Assembly (NCBI GenBank): GCA_041605955.1
Contig: JBFIXI010000061.1
Coordinates: 1 to 26,037 of the forward strand
Direction of reading: 5' to 3'
DNA from: JAHEJX01 sp041605955
GTDB lineage: Bacteria > Actinomycetota > Acidimicrobiia > Spongiisociales > UBA5794
DNA length: 26,037 nt
Part shown: positions 1 through 5,747 of the stretch, one piece after another
How the letters are laid out: every line of letters starts with the position of its first letter
Numbering within the stretch: the stretch's first letter is position 1
Program-made: the position numbers and the translations under genes
Notes under the pieces: generated by a model
The model's database searches: none
Seen by the model: the letters and a program-made list of their open reading frames with translations, nothing else
Told to the model about the DNA's origin: nothing

Positions 1-42
1 GGGCAGGTGAGAACCGCTCGTGGAGACGATGGGATTTGAACC
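1..42. repeat. Truncated direct repeat of tRNA-Ala 3' end
   Basis: Positions 1-42 repeat positions 121-162 at an exact 120-base offset with only two mismatches (near 18-19). The copy covers 17 bases downstream of the tRNA plus the last 22 bases of the tRNA (acceptor 3' strand and most of the T arm), then diverges where the rest of the T stem should be. It cannot form a tRNA. Partial copies of a tRNA 3' end are typical integration scars, but only 78 bases lie between the copies, so an old deletion or a local tandem duplication is as likely. Confidence 0.8.
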
Positions 43-99
43 TGTCAAGGCGTGGCGCGAGTCGAGCAACCGAGCGCCTGGCGGCGGCTCGGTCCATGT

Positions 100-122
100 C
101 CGCCGCGCAACTATTGCGGCGG
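100..122. other. GC hairpin downstream of tRNA-Ala
   Basis: CCGCCGC at 100-106 pairs with GCGGCGG at 116-122 around a 9-base loop. It lies 19 bases past the 3' end of the leftward tRNA-Ala gene and could stop or process its transcript. No T tract follows on the minus strand, so a classical intrinsic terminator is not established. Confidence 0.4.
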
Positions 123-140
123 GCAGGTGAGAACCGCCTG

Positions 141-214
141 TGGAGACGATGGGATTTGAACCCACGACCCCCTGGTTGCAAACCAGGTGCTCTGCCGGAC
201 TGAGCTACGTCCCC
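141..214 (-). tRNA. tRNA-Ala (anticodon TGC)
   Basis: The minus strand folds into a full cloverleaf of 74 nt. The acceptor strands are GGGGACG and CGTCTCC, containing the G3:U70 pair that is the alanine identity element. The anticodon stem is CCTGG/CCAGG with loop TTTGCAA, giving anticodon TGC. The T loop is TTCAAAT, and the discriminator base is A with no encoded CCA. A truncated direct repeat of its 3' end sits at 1-42. Confidence 0.95.
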
Positions 215-321
215 GCGACCCGGAAGATATCGGGAGCCAGAATTGTATCGGGTGATCCGCCGTCGCCGGTCATGCCCGGCGTCTCGACCGCTAACTTTGC
301 TACTCGAAACGAGGAGGCGGA

Positions 322-1290
322 ATGCGAGCGGTGCAGATCAACCAGACCGGCGGACCCGACGTGATGGAGCTGGTCGATGTCGCGGTGCCTGAGCCCGGGC
401 CGGGCCAGGTGCGGGTTCAGGTCGAAGCCGCCGGGCTGAATTTCATCGATACGTACCACCGCGCCGGCGTGTATCCGATCGAGTTGCCCATGATCCTCGG
501 CAAGGAAGCGGCGGGAACCGTCACAGCAGTCGGCGAGGAGGTGTTCACGATCGCCGTCGGTGATCGCGTCATGTCCCCTTGGGTCGACGGTGCCTACGCC
601 GAGCACTGCCTCGCCGGAGCCACCTTCGTCTACAAGGTCCCAGACGGGGTGGACTCGGAGACCGCGGCCGCCGCAGCGCTCCAAGGATTGACCGCTCATT
701 ATCTGGTGACATCTACCTACCACCTCCAAGCCGGCGATCGCTGCTTGGTCCATGCCGGTGCCGGCGGTGTTGGCGGCCTCCTGATCCAGATGGCGAAGAA
801 CATCGGCGCCGAGGTCTTCGCCACAGTGGGGACTCGGGACAAGGCCGAGATTGCTCGCGAGGCCGGGGCCGACCACGTCATCGTGTACACGGAGGAGAAC
901 TTCGCCGAGGCGGTCCGCAAGATTGTCGGAGGCGATGAAGGCCTCGACGTCGTGTACGACGGTGTCGGCAAGGCAACCTTCGACGACGGCCTCGCGTTGC
1001 TGCGGCCGCGGGGCACGTTCGTCCTCTTCGGCGGCGCAAGCGGCCAGGTGCCACCGTTCGACCTGCAGCGTCTCAACACCGGAGGCTCGCTGTTCATCAC
1101 CCGGCCGACACTGGGGCATCACATCGGTCCCGGCGAGGGCCAGCAACGGGCCGACGAGCTGTTGGGATGGATCGCTGCCGGTGACGTGAAGGTGCGCATC
1201 GGCGAGCGATTCCCCCTCGAGCAGGCAGCCGACGCTCATAGGGCGCTAGAAGGCAGAACGACGACGGGGAAGGTGCTGCTGATTCCGTAA
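322..1290 (+). CDS. NADPH:quinone oxidoreductase family protein (zinc-free MDR)
   Basis: A 322-residue medium-chain dehydrogenase/reductase of the quinone oxidoreductase (QOR/Qor) type, which reduces quinones or related electrophiles with NADPH in the cytoplasm. The N-terminal GroES-like domain (about 1-125) carries the family pattern of Gly-Leu-Asn-Phe-Ile-Asp followed by Tyr-Arg-like residues and a Gly-Lys-Glu-Ala-Ala-Gly stretch, and lacks the zinc-binding Cys/His cluster of alcohol dehydrogenases. A Rossmann fold follows, with AGAGGVGG near residue 150 and an NADP-type sequence after it. The length equals the family norm. The ATG has a strong GAGGAGG site 5-7 bases upstream. It is monocistronic between two tRNA genes. 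The physiological substrate cannot be told from sequence. Confidence 0.93.
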   Translation: MRAVQINQTGGPDVMELVDVAVPEPGPGQVRVQVEAAGLNFIDTYHRAGVYPIELPMILGKEAAGTVTAVGEEVFTIAVGDRVMSPWVDGAYAEHCLAGATFVYKVPDGVDSETAAAAALQGLTAHYLVTSTYHLQAGDRCLVHAGAGGVGGLLIQMAKNIGAEVFATVGTRDKAEIAREAGADHVIVYTEENFAEAVRKIVGGDEGLDVVYDGVGKATFDDGLALLRPRGTFVLFGGASGQVPPFDLQRLNTGGSLFITRPTLGHHIGPGEGQQRADELLGWIAAGDVKVRIGERFPLEQAADAHRALEGRTTTGKVLLIP

Positions 1291-1338
1291 CCGCCGGACC
1301 GCCCGGGGCAGCCTGCTGGTACACTCCCGCTTCGCATC

Positions 1339-1413
1339 GGGCCCATAGCTCAGCCTGGTTAGAGCGCATCCCTGATAAGGATGAGGTCCCTGGTTCAAAT
1401 CCAGGTGGGCCCA
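1339..1413 (+). tRNA. tRNA-Ile (anticodon GAT)
   Basis: A 75-nt cloverleaf on the plus strand. Acceptor GGGCCCA pairs with TGGGCCC, the anticodon stem CATCC/GGATG holds loop CTGATAA (anticodon GAT), and the T arm is CCTGG/CCAGG with loop TTCAAAT. The discriminator is A and no CCA is encoded. It starts 48 bases after the stop of the quinone oxidoreductase gene. Confidence 0.96.
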
Positions 1414-1518
1414 CAAATTCTCCCCCCAGCAAGGCCTCGCTGAGCGTTGGGGCGAGTCCCTGACGCAGGCCGGGGAGTGGGGAAGCAGAGGTAGTCCGCA
1501 GACCGCAACCGCGTGTGG

Positions 1519-1710
1519 CTCCCCCCGGAGGGGGGAGGGGTGCCGCCCCGTAGCGAAGCGGAGGGCGCGGAGTGGGGGGCGCCACCTGCCAGTGCCTCTC
1601 CGATTCCGGGGATCTGTTGGCGCTCCGGCCCGGACAACATTGACCTGGAAACCATCAAGACCCTCGCCCCCTTCCTGGCGCCTCCGGCGCCTGTTCCCCC
1701 TCCGGGGGAA
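1519..1710. repeat. Cluster of three GC hairpins with GGA/TCC loops
   Basis: This non-coding stretch after tRNA-Ile has three tight palindromes, each closing on a three-base loop: CTCCCCCC-gga-GGGGGGAG (1519-1537), GGCGCC-tcc-GGCGCC (1677-1691) and TTCCCCC-tcc-GGGGGAA (1694-1710). The shared GGA or TCC loop suggests one REP-like element type rather than chance. No open reading frame here has recognisable homology except the lipoprotein relic at the right end. Confidence 0.6.
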
Positions 1711-1782
1711 CCCACGTCGGCCCCACTTGGCGGCCCGTGGCTCAAACTTGTGCCGGCAGCGATCTTGGCAGGCGGCGTCGCC

Positions 1783-1890
1783 GAGGCCTGGCACCCCGAT
1801 CACCGTGGCCCTCTCGACGCGATCACGATCACCCGTTTGGTCTGCGATGGGCCCGACCGCAGCGACTGCCGGGCCAGTCTGGGAGTGAGA
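1783..1890 (+). pseudogene. Relic of lipoprotein-family C-terminus
   Basis: The plus strand encodes EAW, then after a few unrelated residues LDAITITRLVCDGP and a Cys-Arg segment. This matches the last 33 residues of the lipoprotein ending at 13417 (EAW, LDALTITRLACDGP, DCRPVWE). Removing one base near 1876 restores the ending Val-Trp-Glu followed by TGA. Nothing upstream resembles the rest of the family, so this is an orphan 3' fragment with a frameshift. The 17 bases at 1783-1799 recur exactly at 11825-11841, just upstream of the second full family member. Confidence 0.72.
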
Positions 1891-1901
1891 CCGGCGGCGG
1901 C

Positions 1902-2328
1902 TCAACCCATCAAGCCGAGCTGTGCCATCATGCTGGCAACGTCCTGATAGCCCCGGATCTCCTCGACCTCTCCTGCGTCGTTGACCCGTGCGTAATAGGC
2001 CACCTTGAGATGCACGGTCTTGCCGGTTGCCGGAATAGTGGACCCATCCGGCATCTGCAGATCGCCGGATTCGTCGCCGTCCAATCGAGCTCACCAAACA
2101 CCGCGTCATCGTCGAAGATCCGCTTGAGACGAGTGGCGGATTGGGAGGACGTGTGGGAGAACTGTGTCACCAAGTAGTCGCGGCAGGCGTCCTTGCCCCG
2201 GACCGGCTTTGCCCGGAATCGTGCATCAGAACGTCTTCCGAGCAGTGGCTCAAGATGATATCGGTGTTCTGATCCATGTAGGCGCCGACCATCTCGTCGT
2301 TGAGCTTGCGCAGCTCTGTCTCGTTCAT
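1902..2328 (-). pseudogene. Ester cyclase / SnoaL-like protein, two frameshifts
   Basis: Read leftward, three frames join into one protein of about 140 residues, the usual size of SnoaL-like ester cyclases (NTF2-like fold). The N-terminal part starts with ATG at 2328 behind GGAG and runs MNETELRKLNDEMVG to a CSEDVLMHDSG segment. The middle part carries KPVRGKDACRDYL and TRLKRIFDDDAVFGEL. The last part has DGSTIPATGKTVHLKVAYYA and ends IRGYQDVASMMAQLGLMG. One base appears lost near 2211-2214 and another near 2084-2086. In every other respect the order and spacing are those of an intact gene, so recent decay and assembly indels are both possible. Small-molecule substrate unknown. Confidence 0.82.
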
Positions 2329-2380
2329 TGACCCCGCTCCTCTTCTGGCCCTGTCTTATCCCACCCCTCACTCTCGTGTC

Positions 2381-2677
2381 TCAACAGCCGTCGGTGAAGC
2401 TGCAGCCGTTCTCCTCTGGATAGGCGACCCACTCGTCGGCGAGCTCAGCGCGACGGGCTCCGTCCTCCCGGGCCTCCTCCACGGACGTCCATTCGCAGCA
2501 GGCATTCAGGTCCCCGAGGGTGATAGCGGCCCACCCACTCCTCGAATGGTTGGAGGGCGGAAGTGCCGGAGCCGGCTGCGGCGGTTCTCCAGCACAGAAG
2601 TAGGGAGGAATATGAACCGTACGGACTTTCCCGCACCCTCCTCCCCCGACAGTGAGGCCTCCTAGAGTCGGGGCCAT
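2381..2677 (-). CDS. Possible small Cys-containing hypothetical protein
   Basis: A leftward open frame that may encode up to 98 residues. The last 45 or so residues (LGDLNACCEWTSVEEARED through to ENGCSFTDGC) have strongly GC-biased third codon positions and amphipathic Glu/Arg/Ala composition like a real protein. The N-terminal half is Pro/Gly rich and less convincing. No ribosome site fits the ATG at 2677, which overlaps the start of the opposite gene at 2676 in a CCATGG. The true start may lie inside the frame or be lost to a frameshift, since the neighbouring leftward genes are frameshifted. No homology recognised. Confidence 0.3.
   Translation of the reverse strand: MAPTLGGLTVGGGGCGKVRTVHIPPYFCAGEPPQPAPALPPSNHSRSGWAAITLGDLNACCEWTSVEEAREDGARRAELADEWVAYPEENGCSFTDGC
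2663..2668 (+). promoter_or_regulatory. Putative -10 box (TAGAGT), leaderless start
   Basis: TAGAGT matches TANNNT and ends 7 bases before the ATG at 2676, with no Shine-Dalgarno sequence between. This is the geometry of a leaderless actinobacterial transcript. Confidence 0.45.
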
Positions 2678-3143
2678 GGCTCGCAGCATTGCCACCAACC
2701 GGTACGTCGACCGGGCCGAGATGCTCGATTTCGTCCGCCCCCGCCACCACGGGATTCTCACGACCATCCGCGCTGATGGCCGCACCCAGCAGTCACCGGT
2801 CACGATGGGACTGGATGACTCGGGCCGGGTTGTGATCTCCACCTATCCCGGGCGAGCCAAGTCGATCAACGCCAGGCGGCGCAGCGACGTGGCCGTGCTG
2901 GTGCTCTCCGACGACTTCGGCGGCGAGTGGATCCAGCTCTATGGAAGGGCAGAGGTGCTCGATATTCCGGACGCGCTGGACCCGCTCGTGGAGTACTTCC
3001 GCAACATCGCCGGTGACCACCCAGACTGGGACGAGTACCGCGAAGCCATGGTCAAGCAGGGCAAGGTGCTGATACGCATCGTCATCGCCGACTGGGGCCC
3101 GATATCCAAAGGTGGCTTCCCGCCACGCCTGGCCGAGGACTGA
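2676..3143 (+). CDS. PPOX-class F420-dependent oxidoreductase (FDOR-B type)
   Basis: A 155-residue split-beta-barrel flavin/deazaflavin protein of the pyridoxamine 5'-phosphate oxidase superfamily. It has the family features: an N-terminal helix ending in RHHGILTTIRADGRTQQSPV (two antiparallel strands), a ligand-contact segment VISTYPGRAKSINARRRSDV where Lys/Arg bind the cofactor phosphate, and a WIQLYGRAEVLD strand. Actinobacterial relatives use F420 to reduce varied substrates, and some bind FMN or heme instead, so the cofactor assignment is by family. The ATG at 2676 is chosen over one at 2652 because homologs begin here and a -10 box sits just upstream. A strong terminator follows at 3241-3274. 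Confidence 0.88.
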   Translation: MARSIATNRYVDRAEMLDFVRPRHHGILTTIRADGRTQQSPVTMGLDDSGRVVISTYPGRAKSINARRRSDVAVLVLSDDFGGEWIQLYGRAEVLDIPDALDPLVEYFRNIAGDHPDWDEYREAMVKQGKVLIRIVIADWGPISKGGFPPRLAED

Positions 3144-3240
3144 CGCCGCCGGCGCAGCGTCACGGTCCACTGCTCTGAGGTCTCAGATCCGCAACCGTGG
3201 CCCACGGCGACCCTGCCTCCACGCAGCCACACCACACATC

Positions 3241-3274
3241 GAGAGGGCCCCGGCGGTGAAGCCGGGGCCCTCTC
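3241..3274. terminator. Bidirectional hairpin terminator
   Basis: A perfect 14-base inverted repeat, GAGAGGGCCCCGGC (3241-3254) with its complement at 3261-3274, closes on a 6-base loop. It sits between the convergent oxidoreductase gene and the leftward gene ending at 3276. There is no long T run on either side. Confidence 0.8.
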
Positions 3275-3275
3275 G

Positions 3276-3588
3276 TTACTTCATCGCAGTAGCGACGTCA
3301 GGCGCCGAGCAGATGAACGCAACCACATCGGTCTCGAGCAGCTCCGGATCCGGGTCCTTGGTGGTGATGGTCTCCTCGAAGAAGATCACCGCGGGCTCTG
3401 TGCCGCTCTTCCACGAACGAGTATTTCTCGCGGAACTCCGGCTTGCCTTGCCCGGCCATGGCTGGAACTGCAGTAACCACCAATCCCATGGCCACGAACA
3501 CGATGACGCCAAGACGCTTCGCGTCGGTCCTCCATTCCCCTGAGCTGTACGTGGTCTCGAAGCTACCGACGGGTACGCGCCATGACAA
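3276..3588 (-). pseudogene. Small secreted protein gene with a frameshift
   Basis: Read leftward, the first frame gives KRLGVIVFVAMGLVVTAVPAMA, a typical Sec signal peptide ending in an AMA cleavage site, then GQGKPEFREKYSFV. A shift of one base near 3408-3414 is needed to continue into a second frame encoding KSGTEPAVIFFEETI, KDPDPELLETDVVAF and a tail ending with TAA at 3276. The joined product would be about 75-80 residues after the signal. The start is unclear: the ATG at 3588 gives an implausibly long pre-signal, and no start codon follows the GGAGG near 3527-3531 at a good distance. Function not recognised. Another leftward frameshifted gene lies about 1 kb to the left. Confidence 0.6.
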
Positions 3589-3862
3589 CAGATCGGGAGC
3601 CCACCCGCCGAGCCGTGGCTTCCTTTCGGCTAGTCACCGGCGCCGGGTGTCTGCCGACGGTAGGGCACATTCCCGGCCTGGTTCCCACCGCTCGTATCAG
3701 CCCGCCGCGCCCGAGCTCGGCAGCCCAGACCGTCATGGCGCGGTCGCGCCGCCACGCCCCTGTTCCATCACTAGTCAATCCGGAAGCGTCGAGAACCATT
3801 CTCCGCCGCGACGGCACATCTTCCGATGACTCTCATGACGACAAATGGGAGGAATGGCACGT
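3589..3862. other. Intergenic region, divergent promoters expected
   Basis: This 274-base gap separates the leftward small secreted gene from the rightward subtilase gene. Open frames crossing it have no protein-like features. The minus strand around 3600-3670 has several short complementary GC segments, but I could not match it to a known riboswitch class. Confidence 0.5.
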
Positions 3863-5602
3863 ATGAGCACAGCCGCGCCACGGCGATGGCCCATACCGAT
3901 CGTAGCGCTGATGACGGCAGCCGCCGTGTTCGCGTCTGCACCCGCAGAGGCCGCGGTGGACTCAACGACGGTGTCGGTCATCGTGAGAGAGATAGCGGGA
4001 GCGGGAGACGAGGCCGAGAACTACGTCGCTTCACGAGGCGGCACAGTCGGCACCCAGCTCTCCATCATCGATTCGTTCGAAGCGACGTTACCCGCGTCCG
4101 CTCTGCCCGGACTCGAGGATCTGCCCACGGTCACCGCAGTGACGCACAACGCCACGGTGAAGCTCCTGGGCTGGGACACGACTCCCGGTCAGACCCGCAA
4201 CACCATGGATCGCATCGCAAACGATGTGCTCGCTGCGGACAAGTTCTGGAACGAGGGCGTTCACGGCCAGGGCATCGACATTGCCCTGATCGACTCCGGA
4301 GTTGTGCCTGTTGAAGGCCTGACGATCGAGGGCAAGATCGTCAACGGCCCCGACCTCTCCTTCGAGTCGCAGGCGGACAACCTCCGCTACCTCGACACGT
4401 ACGGACACGGCACGCACCTGGCCGGGATCATGGCGGGCAACGACGGCAACTCATCCAACATCACGACCAACTCGGTGAAGCGAGGCTTCCTCGGGATAGC
4501 GCCCAAGGCGCGAGTGGTGTCGATCAAGGTCGCCGACGCCAATGGCAACACCGACGTCTCGCAGGTGATCGCCGCCATCGACTGGGTGGTCCAACATCGC
4601 AACGACAACGGCCTCAACATTCGAGTCCTCAACCTGTCGTTCGGCACCGACTCCACTCAGGACTACCGACTGGACCCGCTCGCCTACGCGGCCGAGGTCG
4701 CTTGGAAGCATGGCATCGTGGTCGTGGTTGCCGCCGGCAACGACGGCAACGCCTCACGGCTGCGCAACCCGGCTACCAATCCGTTCGTGATCGCAGTTGG
4801 TGCCATGGACGGCAATGGCACCGCCCGCACCCGCGACGACTGGCTGCCCGAGTTCTCCAGCTGCGGCACTGCGGAGCGTCACGTCGACGTTCTCGCCCCC
4901 GGCAAGTCGGTCGTGAGCCTGCGGGCGCCCGGCTCGTCTGCCGACATCGACTTCCCAATGGCGCGCTACGACGACCGCTTCTTCAAGGGCAGCGGCACCT
5001 CTCAGGCCGCCGCGATGGTGTCCGGAGCGGCGGCGCTCCTGCTGAGCCAGCGCCCGGAGCTGACTCCGGATCAGGTCAAGAAGATTCTCGTCGACACCTC
5101 AGAGCAGGTGTGGTGGATCGCCAACGAGTGCTACGGCGCCGGTCTCATCGACCTCGCCGCGGCGGAACAAGCATCCACGCCGACGAACGCTACCCAGCTC
5201 CATGCACCTGCCACCGGGCTCGGCTCCTTGGAAGCCGCCCGCGGCTCGATGCACGTGGCGATGGACGGCGTCTACCTGACGGGCGAGCAGGACATCTTCG
5301 GGAAGTACTGGGATGGGGCCTCGTGGAGCGGCGCTTCCTGGAGTGGCGCTTCCTGGTCGGCAGGCGACTGGAACGGGTCGACGTGGACGGGCGCATCGTG
5401 GTCCGGGGCATCCTGGAGCGGCGCATCGTGGAGCACGGCCGCATGGACCGGCGCATCTTGGAGCGGAGCGTCCTGGTCGGGAGCTTCGTGGTCGTCGAAC
5501 ACTTGGAACGGGGCGTCGTGGTCGGGCGCATCGTGGAGCGGTGCATCTTGGTCGGGAGCTTCGTGGAGCTCCAACGGCTGGCTCAGCGGAGGTGGAGAAT
5601 AA
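3863..5602 (+). CDS. Secreted S8 subtilisin-like serine protease with Trp-pentapeptide repeat tail
   Basis: A 579-residue exported endopeptidase. A Sec signal peptide (about 1-31, ending SAPAEA) is followed by an I9-type propeptide (about 37-115) and the subtilase domain (about 125-440). The catalytic triad is visible: Asp144 in IALIDSGV, His182 in YGHGTHLAGI, Ser380 in GSGTSQAAAM, with oxyanion Asn293 in VAAGNDG. After a linker the tail (about 484-573, DNA 5312-5581) is 18 uninterrupted five-residue units ending in Trp, mostly SGASW, then LSGGGE. The tail may bind the cell surface or a ligand; this is inference. ATG 3863 is preferred over 3845 and 3854 because AGGA at 3850-3853 is spaced 9 bases from it and it begins the signal peptide. 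Monocistronic. Confidence 0.95.
   Translation: MSTAAPRRWPIPIVALMTAAAVFASAPAEAAVDSTTVSVIVREIAGAGDEAENYVASRGGTVGTQLSIIDSFEATLPASALPGLEDLPTVTAVTHNATVKLLGWDTTPGQTRNTMDRIANDVLAADKFWNEGVHGQGIDIALIDSGVVPVEGLTIEGKIVNGPDLSFESQADNLRYLDTYGHGTHLAGIMAGNDGNSSNITTNSVKRGFLGIAPKARVVSIKVADANGNTDVSQVIAAIDWVVQHRNDNGLNIRVLNLSFGTDSTQDYRLDPLAYAAEVAWKHGIVVVVAAGNDGNASRLRNPATNPFVIAVGAMDGNGTARTRDDWLPEFSSCGTAERHVDVLAPGKSVVSLRAPGSSADIDFPMARYDDRFFKGSGTSQAAAMVSGAAALLLSQRPELTPDQVKKILVDTSEQVWWIANECYGAGLIDLAAAEQASTPTNATQLHAPATGLGSLEAARGSMHVAMDGVYLTGEQDIFGKYWDGASWSGASWSGASWSAGDWNGSTWTGASWSGASWSGASWSTAAWTGASWSGASWSGASWSSNTWNGASWSGASWSGASWSGASWSSNGWLSGGGE
5312..5581 (+). repeat. Tandem 15-bp repeats encoding SGASW pentapeptides
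   Basis: Eighteen consecutive 15-base units lie inside the subtilase gene, each ending in a TGG Trp codon. Twelve or more encode (S/T/D/N)GASW; variants are SAGDW, NGSTW, STAAW, SSNTW and SSNGW. Every third or fourth unit is a variant, hinting at a higher-order period. Confidence 0.95.
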
Positions 5603-5647
5603 TGGTGAAAGAACCCGCTCTCGGACTCAGCTGGGAGTAATCGAGCC

Positions 5648-5664
5648 TCCGCCCGAGGGGCGGA
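5648..5664 (+). other. Small GC hairpin after subtilase gene
   Basis: TCCGCCC (5648-5654) pairs with GGGCGGA (5658-5664) across a 3-base loop, 46 bases past the subtilase stop codon and before the main terminator. Confidence 0.5.
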
Positions 5665-5694
5665 AGCGCCACCGAGCTGACAGTGAATAATCAA

Positions 5695-5728
5695 GTGAGA
5701 AACCCCCGGCATGCCGGGGGTTTCTCAC
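5695..5728. terminator. Bidirectional terminator, perfect 34-bp palindrome
   Basis: A perfect palindrome, GTGAGAAACCCCCGGCA followed immediately by its reverse complement. The GC-rich core is flanked by AAA on the left and TTT on the right, so each strand ends its stem in a short T tract. It lies between the convergent subtilase and acyl-CoA dehydrogenase genes. Confidence 0.9.
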
Positions 5729-5747
5729 TGTCCTGTGGCGGCAGCCT

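Noticed and set aside
205..1239. Long open frame antisense to the quinone oxidoreductase gene (344 aa)
   Set aside because: It mirrors codon bias of the real gene on the other strand, has no protein family features and no ribosome site, and covers the tRNA-Ala gene edge.
3590..3680. Possible c-di-GMP-I or cobalamin riboswitch on the minus strand
   Set aside because: A GCCGAAAGG and GCCACGG pair recalls parts of such aptamers, but the invariant core bases of either class are missing and no full fold could be drawn.
4702..5640. Long alternative frame inside the subtilase gene
   Set aside because: It is Arg-rich with no family features and overlaps the protease whose catalytic residues are all in place; it exists because of GC bias and the repeats.
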